Position numbers and translations under genes: made by a program
DNA from: Bacteroidota bacterium
Lineage (GTDB): Bacteria > Bacteroidota > Bacteroidia > AKYH767-A > OLB10
Reading direction: 5' to 3'
Length of the DNA: 14,051 bases
NCBI GenBank assembly: GCA_016717725.1
Contig: JADKFA010000037.1
Location: 1 to 14,051 of the forward strand
The notes under the pieces: model-generated
Told to the model about the DNA's origin: nothing
The model's input: the letters and a program-made list of their open reading frames with translations, nothing else
The model's database searches: none
Shown: one piece after another, positions 6,940 through 13,282 of the stretch
Layout of the letters: each line of letters opens with the position of its first letter
Position numbering within the stretch: the first letter of the stretch is position 1

Positions 6940-7974
6940 ATGTACAAAAGCATCATTCGACCTCTTCTTTTTATGATGAATCCGGAAGCAGCTCATCATT
7001 TCACTTTCAATGCTTTGAAAGTGATTTTTTCAATTCCGGGATCGCAATTTATTGCTAAACAAATGTTTGGATTGGAAAATGAGAGTCTCGAAAAGGAAGT
7101 GATGGGATTAAAATTTCCGAATCCTATTGGGCTAGCAGCTGGTTTTGACAAGGACGGAAAATTGTACAAAGAGTTGTCGGCATTTGGATTTGGATTTATT
7201 GAGGTTGGGACGGTGACGCCAAAATCGCAACCAGGTAATGATCGTCCGCGCATGTTTCGTTTGCCAAAAGATAGTGGACTCATTAACCGAATGGGTTTTA
7301 ATAACGAAGGAGTTCAAGTTTTAAGAAAGCGCTTAGAGAACAGACCATCGAATATTATTATTGGTGGAAATATTGGAAAGAATAAGGCTACTCCAAATGA
7401 AGATGCATTGAGTGACTATGAAATTTGTTTTGAAGAATTGTATCCTGTGGTCGATTATTTTGTTGTGAATGTAAGTTCACCAAATACACCTGGATTGCGT
7501 GCATTGCAAGAGCGTGAACCTTTGACGAAATTATTGCAACGATTATCGGATCTTAATCAACAAAAAAAACCGAAACCTCTCCTATTAAAAATTGCTCCCG
7601 ATTTAACCAATGAACAGTTGGATGAAATTGTTGATATTGTGAAAACAGTGGGACTGCAAGGGATCATCGCCACCAACACAACCATCTCTAGAGAAAATTT
7701 AAAAACAGAGGAAAGCATAACAAAAGAAATGGGTGGATTAAGTGGTCGACCAGTCACAAAAAGAAGCACAGAAGTGATTCGTTACATCCGCAAAATTGCA
7801 GGAAAAGATTTAGTGATAATTGGAGTGGGTGGAATTTTTAATGCCGATGACGCCCAAGAAAAACTTGATGCTGGCGCCGATTTACTTCAAGTATACACTG
7901 GATTTATTTATGAAGGTCCGGGCATGGTGAAGAAAATTTTATCTGGATTGCTGGGCAAAGCTGCTAGCTTCTAG
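6940..7974 (+). CDS. pyrD: Dihydroorotate dehydrogenase (quinone), class 2
   Basis: This flavoenzyme oxidises dihydroorotate to orotate in pyrimidine synthesis and passes electrons to membrane quinone. Class 2 identity is shown by the N-terminal membrane-associating extension (residues 1-45, YKSIIRPLLFMMNPEAAHHF) that class 1 enzymes lack. Core motifs are intact: GLAAGFDKDG (64-73, FMN contact), VGTVTPKSQPGNDRPRMFRL, INRMGFNN, and NVSSPNTPGLR (177-187) with the catalytic base Ser180. LLLKIAPDL, TNTT and GVGGIF follow. Length of 344 is normal. It diverges from the metal regulator across a 132-base gap. The last codons and the TAG stop (7972-7974) lie inside a 7-bp tandem array, so the terminal A-S-F probably derives from the repeat. 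Confidence 0.96.
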   Translation: MYKSIIRPLLFMMNPEAAHHFTFNALKVIFSIPGSQFIAKQMFGLENESLEKEVMGLKFPNPIGLAAGFDKDGKLYKELSAFGFGFIEVGTVTPKSQPGNDRPRMFRLPKDSGLINRMGFNNEGVQVLRKRLENRPSNIIIGGNIGKNKATPNEDALSDYEICFEELYPVVDYFVVNVSSPNTPGLRALQEREPLTKLLQRLSDLNQQKKPKPLLLKIAPDLTNEQLDEIVDIVKTVGLQGIIATNTTISRENLKTEESITKEMGGLSGRPVTKRSTEVIRYIRKIAGKDLVIIGVGGIFNADDAQEKLDAGADLLQVYTGFIYEGPGMVKKILSGLLGKAASF

Positions 7975-8040
7975 CTTCAAGCTCAATCGAGCATCCAGCA
8001 TCGAGTATCGAACATCTAACATCCAGCATCCAGCATCCTT
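7964..8040. repeat. 7-bp tandem array, 11 units, shared by pyrD and NUDIX gene ends
   Basis: Read on the plus strand, the units are CTAGCTT twice, CAAGCTC, AATCGAG, CATCCAG, CATCGAG, TATCGAA, CATCTAA, CATCCAG twice and a degenerate CATCCTT. The phase is kept throughout. The pyrD stop TAG falls in unit 2. The NUDIX stop (complement of CTA 8016-8018) falls in unit 8, so both convergent genes terminate inside the array. The last residues of the NUDIX protein (L-D-A-G-C) are encoded by repeat units. Confidence 0.85.
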
Positions 8041-8561
8041 TTCACCTTCAACACCGACGCCACACTCAATCCATCTTTTATTTCCCCATTCATCACCATC
8101 TCCACTAGCTCATCAAACGGAAGTTTTCTTACTTGAAGCTGTTCAGTCTCTTCGGGAGAGCTGCCAACTTCTTTCAGTCCCCTTGCAATAAATGTATAGC
8201 CAATTTCATCCGATACGGAATTACTCAATTGAATTTCCATGATTTTTTCCCATTGCGTCGCATGCAATCCAACTTCTTCCTCAAGCTCACGCTGTGCAGC
8301 TTCCAAAGGATCTTCGCCTTCAGGACAGCCACCCTCTGGGACTTCCCATTCATAGGTATTTAACGTGTATCTATATTGACCTACGATCCAAGTATTATTA
8401 TTTTCATCAAGAGGAATGATGGCTATGGCTCTATTTTTAAAATGTACAACTCCATAAATTCCAGGATTCCCTGCTGGATTTAACACCTGTGATTCAGTGA
8501 CTTTTATCCAAGGATTTTCATATTTAATTCCAGCGCTTTTAGTAGTCCAGGGATTTTTCAT
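8016..8561 (-). CDS. NUDIX hydrolase, ADP-ribose pyrophosphatase-like
   Basis: NUDIX enzymes cleave nucleoside diphosphates linked to another group. The nearest class by layout is ADP-ribose/ADP-sugar pyrophosphatase (NudF-like), cytosolic and Mg-dependent. The 181-residue protein has a complete Nudix box at residues 77-99. It is G77-x5-E83-x7-R91-E92-L93-x-E95-E96-x-G98-L99, preceded by the YEWEVPEGG strand. The N-terminal YENPWIKVTE and IYGVVHFKNRAIAIIPLDE segments match the beta-strands of this subgroup. The substrate cannot be fixed from sequence. The start is ATG 8559-8561, divergent from pfkA across 138 bases. The gene converges on pyrD, and its last codons lie in the shared heptamer array, so the natural C-terminus may have been replaced by repeat-encoded residues. 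Confidence 0.9.
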   Translation of the reverse strand: MKNPWTTKSAGIKYENPWIKVTESQVLNPAGNPGIYGVVHFKNRAIAIIPLDENNNTWIVGQYRYTLNTYEWEVPEGGCPEGEDPLEAAQRELEEEVGLHATQWEKIMEIQLSNSVSDEIGYTFIARGLKEVGSSPEETEQLQVRKLPFDELVEMVMNGEIKDGLSVASVLKVKRMLDAGC

Positions 8562-8669
8562 TTGTTAGATGAATGGGTTAATACTATTTTGATGGTAAAT
8601 AATTAATTTAATGCAGATCCTATACTAATCGGGATCTAATACTAAAAAGGATGTTTGGCGTTAATGCAT

Positions 8670-8677
8670 TAGTTTCG
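8670..8677 (+). promoter_or_regulatory. Weak candidate -7 box upstream of pfkA
   Basis: TAGTTTCG matches the TAnnTTTG consensus at all but one fixed base and lies 22 bases before the pfkA start codon. The only TTTG upstream (8654-8657) is 12 bases away instead of about 19. This is a tentative call. Confidence 0.25.
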
Positions 8678-8699
8678 CAAAAATGATCATTGTTTTCTT

Positions 8700-9683
8700 A
8701 TGAATAAAATAGAACGCCTCGCTTTATTCACATCGGGTGGAGATGCTCCTGGAATGAACGCCTGTGTACGCGCTGTGGTGCGTACTGCTCTATCACACGA
8801 TTTACGAGTATATGGCATAATGAGAGGATATCAAGGAATGATTGAAGACGAGTTTAAGCCTCTTACTTCACGTTCGGTGAGTAATATTGTTCAGCGCGGT
8901 GGAACCATTCTTAAAACGGCTCGCAGTAAAGAGTTTATGACGGAAGCTGGCATGGACAAAGCCTATGCAAATTTAAAGAATCATCAAATTGATGGTATTA
9001 TCGCTATTGGTGGAGATGGAACCTTTAAAGGAGCTGAAGAATTTTGTACTCGTTTTCCAGATATTAAGATCATGGGAATTCCCGGAACCATCGACAATGA
9101 TTTAAGTGGTACCGATTATACTCTCGGATTTGATACGGCTGTAAATACAGTAATTGAAGCGGTTGATAAAATACGAGATACTGCGGCATCACACGATCGT
9201 TGTTTTTTGATAGAGGTAATGGGTAGAGATTCGGGGTGTATTGCGCTCTGGTCGGGATTGGCAGGGGGTGCCGAAGAAATTCTACTTCCCGAAAAGCCCA
9301 CCGACTTCGATGCTTTAGTCAACAAACTCGAAGAAGGGAAAGGAAACAATAAGACCAGCAGTATCATTCTCGTTGCTGAAGGTGAAAAGAATGGCGGTGC
9401 CGCGGAAGTTTCTGAAGAACTTAAAAAGCGTTTGCCCCATTATGAAACGAAGGTTACTGTATTGGGACATGTGCAACGAGGTGGAAGTCCAACTGCATTC
9501 GATCGGATTTTAGGAGCTAAGTTTGGCGTTTGGGCTGTTGAAGCTTTACTTGCCGGTGATACGCGTAGAATGGTTGGAATTCGTAAAGGTGAAAAACATT
9601 TTCTTCCTTTTGCAGAAGCCTCCCGGGAACAAGAGCCGCTCGATCTCGAATTGCTACGAATCAATAATATTTTAAGTAAATAA
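8700..9683 (+). CDS. pfkA: ATP-dependent 6-phosphofructokinase
   Basis: It phosphorylates fructose 6-phosphate to fructose 1,6-bisphosphate, the committed step of glycolysis, in the cytosol. The 327-residue length and motifs match the bacterial PfkA group. TSGGDAPGMN lies at 11-20, and GGDGT at 104-108, where Gly rather than Asp at the fourth position indicates ATP and not pyrophosphate as donor. PGTIDND at 128-134 carries the catalytic Asp, MGRDSG is at 174-179, and GHVQRGGSPTAFDR is near the C-terminus. Bacterial homologues are tetrameric and allosteric. The gene is intact and starts at ATG 8700, divergent from the NUDIX gene. The barrel-protein gene follows after 51 bases on the same strand and may be co-transcribed. 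Confidence 0.97.
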   Translation: MNKIERLALFTSGGDAPGMNACVRAVVRTALSHDLRVYGIMRGYQGMIEDEFKPLTSRSVSNIVQRGGTILKTARSKEFMTEAGMDKAYANLKNHQIDGIIAIGGDGTFKGAEEFCTRFPDIKIMGIPGTIDNDLSGTDYTLGFDTAVNTVIEAVDKIRDTAASHDRCFLIEVMGRDSGCIALWSGLAGGAEEILLPEKPTDFDALVNKLEEGKGNNKTSSIILVAEGEKNGGAAEVSEELKKRLPHYETKVTVLGHVQRGGSPTAFDRILGAKFGVWAVEALLAGDTRRMVGIRKGEKHFLPFAEASREQEPLDLELLRINNILSK

Positions 9684-9734
9684 AATTGCAACCCTACACT
9701 TCCCATTGACCATCTAAGTACAACCTAACTCTGA

Positions 9735-10523
9735 ATGAAAAAGCTCTCTCTCCTCATTATTTTTAATATCATCGCGTACATCGCAACAGCACAAGAACCC
9801 TTTAAAAATAATGAAGGACTTATCATCACTCCTGAAAAAGGGGAGATGTCGATGGGTTTTGACGCGGTTCCTTTCTTGAAATTTGTTGGGAATTTGATTC
9901 ATAGTGATAATGATTCTCCTAATTCTAATTTTACAGCGCAAAATCCTTTAACCATCACCAGTAATTATATGTTAAAAGATAATGTTGCTTTTCGATCCAA
10001 AATTCGTTTAGGACTTGGTGTTGTTAAAACAGATACGCTGGTTGCGCGTATTGGAAGTACAAATCCAAATGAAACCGTTTCCAATGAAACCAAAGTGAAT
10101 ACAAGCAATATTACCTTAGGTGGTGGTTTGCAAAAGTGGCGTGGGAAAGGTAGAGTGCGTGGATTTTATGGTGGAGAAATTTTATTTAGTATAGGTACTG
10201 AAAAGACAACTTTTACTTATGGAAATCCGATGAGTAGTGAAAACCAAAGTACAAGAACTAAAAGTATTACTCCAGGAAACACTTTTAATTTTCATTTAAA
10301 AGGATTTATTGGCGTCGAATATTTTTTTGCTGCTAAATCAAGTCTCAGTGCAGAATTCGGCTGGGGTCCGCAACTTCAAACACGAAGTAGAAGCAAGGTG
10401 GAAACAGAAAGCTGGAATGGCGTAAATGCTACTTCCGAAACGCAAGAAGGAGGGAAGTCGAGCAGCTTTATTTTTGATAATGATAATGCTGGAGGGAGTT
10501 TAAACCTGAATTTTTATTTTTAG
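9735..10523 (+). CDS. Outer-membrane beta-barrel protein of unknown function
   Basis: I do not recognise a named family. The 262-residue product has a clear signal peptide (MKK, then a hydrophobic run, likely cleavage after A19 in TATA-Q at residues 17-20). The mature part is rich in alternating polar/hydrophobic strands with Gly, Asn, Ser and Thr, such as VAFRSKIRLGLGV, SNITLGGGLQKW, FYGGEILFSIG, FHLKGFIGVEYFF and SLSAEFGWGPQLQ. It ends LNLNFYF with a C-terminal Phe, the usual signal for beta-barrel assembly. About 8-10 strands are plausible. It contains many N-x-S/T sequons and Ser/Asn-rich loops. Location next to pfkA gives no functional clue. It resembles the generic OmpW/OmpA-barrel-sized proteins of Bacteroidota. 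It ends 11 bases before a cluster of palindromic repeats. Confidence 0.75.
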   Translation: MKKLSLLIIFNIIAYIATAQEPFKNNEGLIITPEKGEMSMGFDAVPFLKFVGNLIHSDNDSPNSNFTAQNPLTITSNYMLKDNVAFRSKIRLGLGVVKTDTLVARIGSTNPNETVSNETKVNTSNITLGGGLQKWRGKGRVRGFYGGEILFSIGTEKTTFTYGNPMSSENQSTRTKSITPGNTFNFHLKGFIGVEYFFAAKSSLSAEFGWGPQLQTRSRSKVETESWNGVNATSETQEGGKSSSFIFDNDNAGGSLNLNFYF

Positions 10524-10530
10524 AGAGGTT

Positions 10531-10648
10531 ACGATCCCGATAGCTATCGGGAACGAATCAATACGAATGTACGATCCCGATAGCTATCGGGAACGAATTT
10601 ACTAATACGCGAAATGCGAATGAACACGATCCCGAAGCATCGGGAGCG
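10531..10648. repeat. Cluster of REP-like palindromes (CCCGATAGCTATCGGG)
   Basis: The 18-bp perfect palindrome TCCCGATAGCTATCGGGA occurs at 10535-10552 and 10575-10592, each within a 28-base direct repeat beginning ACGATCCC and ending GAACGAAT, exactly 40 bases apart. A third diverged copy at 10630-10645 keeps the stem TCCCGA/TCGGGA with loop AGCA. The flanks ACGA and GCGAA/ACGAA are conserved too, so the repeated unit is larger than the palindrome. Palindromes of this type are common in Bacteroidota intergenic DNA. No transposase is in the window. Confidence 0.85.
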
Positions 10649-10789
10649 AAATAATTTTGTGAAGGTTTTGAAATTTAGATTGGTTAATGATTATCAATTT
10701 AACCGCGGCGAACGCAAAGGTTGCGCTACGATCGTGGGGGTCGTGATTTACAATTTTCGAAGTCATAATTATTTTGCGTAGAAAAAAAA

Positions 10790-10817
10790 CTAGAAGCTAG
10801 CAGCTAGAAGCCAGCAG
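10790..10817. repeat. 7-bp tandem array (CTAGAAG type), 4 units
   Basis: The units are CTAGAAG, CTAGCAG, CTAGAAG and CCAGCAG. The unit CTAGAAG is the reverse complement, in a different rotation, of the CTAGCTT units at the pyrD end, so this is the same family on the opposite strand. It lies 50 bases from the stop of the thioredoxin-like gene. Three of the four units contain TAG. Confidence 0.8.
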
Positions 10818-10867
10818 CTTTTCAATTGCGTTCGAGATATATTAAGTTAGAAAAATTACTTGCGTAA

Positions 10868-11398
10868 CTACTTCTTAGAATACTCTTCCCACTTCGTTGT
10901 TAGATAGGCATTCGATCCGTAAAATTTAAGGAGAGGCAATAATTCTTCGGTAGTTTGATATCCGCTTAAAGGTTGTAAGATGGCATACTTCTCATCCATC
11001 AACACAAAGCTTGGGTAACCCATTTTACCACTCAATAAGGAGATGGCTAATTCATTTGATTTCATCTCGGGTTTAAAAACAAAAACTTTATCACGAAAAC
11101 GAATGGTATCTTTTGTCTCCGCATTCAATTTTACTGCATAATAATTTTCAGAAATGTATTTTGAAACTAAGCTATCTTTAAATGTACCGGCATCCATCCG
11201 CTTGCACCACCCACACCAATCGGTATAAACGTCAATAAAGATTTTTTTCGGTTTCATATCATTCAAAAAAACAGCTTGCTCAAAACTGATCCATTCAATT
11301 TTAGATGGGACCTTAGTTACAATTTCTGTTTGTGCTAAACTAGTTTGACAAACGCTCAGCGAAAGTGCTGTAGCAAGAATGTATTTAGTGATATTCAT
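10868..11398 (-). CDS. Exported thioredoxin-fold protein
   Basis: It is a probable periplasmic thiol-disulfide protein. The 176-residue product has a signal peptide with likely cleavage after A22 (SLA-Q). Cys17 does not fit a lipobox because Val precedes it. The thioredoxin fold follows: KKIFIDVYTDWCGWCKRM with the redox pair C62/C65, and the cis-Pro loop G-Y-P-S with P129 before a FVLMDE strand. A 25-residue insertion between them is typical of the Thioredoxin_7/DUF255-like group. Its redox partner is unknown. It lies 18 bases after the stop of the POT transporter on the same strand, implying co-transcription. The start is ATG 11396-11398 with no clear Shine-Dalgarno. The CxxC argues for an active redox protein rather than a structural homologue. 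Confidence 0.88.
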   Translation of the reverse strand: MNITKYILATALSLSVCQTSLAQTEIVTKVPSKIEWISFEQAVFLNDMKPKKIFIDVYTDWCGWCKRMDAGTFKDSLVSKYISENYYAVKLNAETKDTIRFRDKVFVFKPEMKSNELAISLLSGKMGYPSFVLMDEKYAILQPLSGYQTTEELLPLLKFYGSNAYLTTKWEEYSKK

Positions 11399-11416
11399 GA
11401 TTTAAAGTTAAGGAGA

Positions 11417-12893
11417 TTATTTTACTTCACCCATTAATTTACGGACAAAAGGTGAAATTGCAATTAAGACAATACCCGTTACTAAAGCATAAATGGCTAA
11501 TTGTTGGTATCCATCAGTGTACGAGATTAATTTTTCAGTAAGACTTGCATTTTCGTTTGGAGAAACCATTCCTGCTCCTAAGATCCCTGCTACATATTGC
11601 CCATAAGCACTTGCTAAAAACCACATACCCATCATCACACCTTGTAATGGCTGAGGTGATAGTTTTGTCATGATGGATAAACCAATAGGAGAGAGACAAA
11701 GTTCACCGAAGGTGATAATGAAATAGGCTAACGTAAATATTTCTAAACTCGTCATACCATCGGCACCGGCAAAGAAACGAGTAGCGTAGAAAGTGTAAAA
11801 TGCTAAAGCCAAGAATAAAAATCCTAATCCGAATTTTATTACGGTATTTGGTTCTTTATTTCGTTTGCTTAACCATACCCAAAGTAATCCTAATAAAGGT
11901 GCAAAGATGATTACGAATAATGAATTTGCGGCGTTGTTTACTCCGTTAGGATCTAACTTTACACCTGCAACGGTGTCGTGCAAATTATTGGCTGAGAAAA
12001 TTGCTAACGATCCACCACTTTGCTCAAAGAAAGCCCAAAATAAAATAGAGAATATAATAAAGACTAAAGCCCCAAGTAATTTTTTGCGTTCGGCAACACT
12101 AAACTTACCCATCTCATAAAATAAATAAATTAATGTGGCTGGTCCGATGGTGTACATAAAATAATCCGTGTATTCCGTTTTTGAAACCATAACCATGATG
12201 ATGGGAATGATCGCCAATGATCCAAGGTAGGTCGCATATTCCATCCATTTTTTACCTTCTATGCCCTTGCTTCTGAAAGGAGATAATCCGATGGGACCTA
12301 AGCTTTTTTGAGTGAAGATGAATGTCACTAAAGAAATTGTCATTACAATGGCAGCTAATCCAAATGCTAAATTCCAGGAGTAACTATTTGCGATGGCGAT
12401 GCAAGCATAACCACCCAACAAGGCACCCACATTAATACCAGCATAGAAAAGTGAAAATCCAGCGTCTCGTCGACTGTCATTCTCGTGATACAAAGCACCA
12501 ACCATGGTTGAAATGTTTGGCTTAAAGAAGCCCGTTCCGATAATCGTAAAAGCTTATTCCAAGAAAGAAAAATTCATGTGGATTGAATGCTAGAATGCAT
12601 GAACCCGTAATCATCAATAATCCACCCCAAAAAAGCGATTTCCTAAATCCTAAAATTTTATCGGCGAAGAGTCCACCAATAAAAGTAAAAGCATACACAA
12701 AAGCTTGAGTCGCTCCGTACTGTAGATTAGCTACATCTTCTTTCATGAATAATTCACTCACCATAAAAACAGTGAGCATTCCTCTCATTCCATAGAAGCA
12801 AAAGCGCTCCCACATTTCAGAGAAGAATAAATACCAAAGTTGCTTAGGATACTTCCCTTTGAAGTCTTGGATTTCGGCGAGGGTTTGTTGCAA
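11417..12893 (-). CDS. POT-family proton-coupled peptide transporter, one frameshift
   Basis: It is an inner-membrane MFS transporter that imports di- and tripeptides with protons. The N-terminal part (12893-12522) carries the POT ExxER motif E-M-W-E-R at residues 26-30, then FCFYGMRGML, and 3-4 membrane helices. The remainder (to 11417) has ISTMVGALY, RRDAGFSLFYAGINVGAL, FWAFFEQSGGSL and GELCLSPIGLS, all POT signatures. One extra T in the coding strand (the A4 run at 12548-12551 of the plus strand) breaks the frame. Removing it yields SFTIIGTGFFKPNISTMVGA and a 491-residue protein of normal length. The first codon is TTG at 12891-12893; no in-frame ATG exists before the upstream stop. It is a tandem paralogue of the next POT gene and lies upstream of the thioredoxin-like gene. 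Confidence 0.9.
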
Positions 12894-12914
12894 GATGTTA
12901 GATGTTAGATGTTA
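12894..12914. repeat. 7-bp tandem array (GATGTTA), 3 units, at POT start codon
   Basis: Three perfect GATGTTA units abut the TTG start codon of the POT transporter, which reads away on the minus strand. GATGTTA is the complement of the CATCTAA heptamer in another rotation. Read along the gene, each unit contains TAA, so all three frames are closed just upstream of the start. Confidence 0.85.
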
Positions 12915-12962
12915 GACTTTGAATTTTTTTTTGGTAGGCTTTGGTCCAGGTAGCTATCGTGA

Positions 12963-13081
12963 TTAGTCGCGAGGTTTCGCGATTAGCTTTTTGTTATTAT
13001 ACTTTAGACATTAATTGTTAGTCGCGAAGCTTCGCGATTAGTAGTTAAATAATAACATTAGTCGCGATGCTTCTCGAATAG
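12963..13081. repeat. Cluster of TCGCGA-type palindromes
   Basis: Three copies of a unit of the form TTAGTCGCGA-nnnn-TCGCGATTAG are present. The first, 12967-12982, has loop GGTT. The second, 13022-13037, is the perfect 16-base palindrome TCGCGAAGCTTCGCGA. The third, 13062-13077, has a diverged right arm TTCTCGA. ACTTTAGAC occurs between or after copies (13001, 13082). A degenerate remnant follows near 13090 and a further copy in inverse context at 13161-13175. Confidence 0.85.
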
Positions 13082-13146
13082 ACTTTAGACGCGAGACTGA
13101 GTGATTGGATTTTGAGATGTTTGTTGTGCTTCGAAATTGAATTCCT

Positions 13147-13282
13147 CATCTAACAACCAATCGCGAAGCCTCGCAACCAACATCTAACATCTAACCCTGC
13201 AATATTCCACTGCGTTTCAATTGCAGGGCAAAGCATCTAAAATCTAACATCTAACATCTAAAATCTAACATCTAAAATCTAA
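13147..13282. repeat. Interrupted heptamer array (CATCTAA/AATCTAA) with two hairpin inserts
   Basis: Heptamers run CATCTAA, CAACCAA (13147-13160), then a TCGCGAAGCCTCG element (13161-13173). CAACCAA and CATCTAA twice follow (13174-13194). Next is a 39-base element whose ends CCCTGCAAT (13195-13203) and ATTGCAGGG (13220-13228) form a 9-bp stem, and then seven units of CATCTAA/AATCTAA (13234-13282). The stop codon of the upstream-edge POT gene is inside the final unit. Confidence 0.85.

Larger units (their letters stand above)
10524..10867. other. Convergent intergenic region with palindromes and heptamers
   Basis: This 344-base gap separates the barrel gene from the thioredoxin-like gene, both ending into it. 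It holds no credible ORF. From left to right are three CCCGA...TCGGG palindromes (10531-10648), a weak stem GGTTAA/TTAACC (10682-10704), and a short hairpin CGCAA-AGG-TTGCG (10713-10725). A run of eight A's follows at 10782-10789, then four heptamers (10790-10817). Any of the hairpins could terminate transcription from either side. Confidence 0.7.
12894..13278. other. Repeat-filled gap between the two POT genes
   Basis: This 385-base gap has no credible ORF. It consists largely of repeats: three heptamers against the POT start (12894-12914), a T9 run near 12923, and a diverged TAGCTATCG palindrome (12951-12959). TCGCGA palindromes follow at 12967-13077. Then comes a heptamer array at 13147-13282, interrupted by one more TCGCGA element and by a CCCTGCAAT hairpin. 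I see no promoter matching TTTG-N19-TAnnTTTG for the downstream gene. Confidence 0.75.

Noticed and set aside
9714..9941. Minus-strand ORF over the start of the barrel gene
   Set aside because: The plus-strand frame has a proper signal peptide and barrel pattern; the antisense frame has neither.
10531..10648. Possible CRISPR array from repeated palindromes
   Set aside because: There are only three copies, the gaps between them are short and uneven and do not look like spacers, the third copy is diverged, and no cas gene is present.
13001..13090. TTTAGAC sequences as further metal-regulator operators
   Set aside because: They are single half-sites (ACTTTAGAC) without the facing GTCTAAA arm and belong to the repeated unit of the TCGCGA cluster.
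13147..13282. Possible insertion sequence or integron-type attachment site
   Set aside because: No transposase or integrase frame exists here; the sequence is short tandem repeats with small hairpins only.
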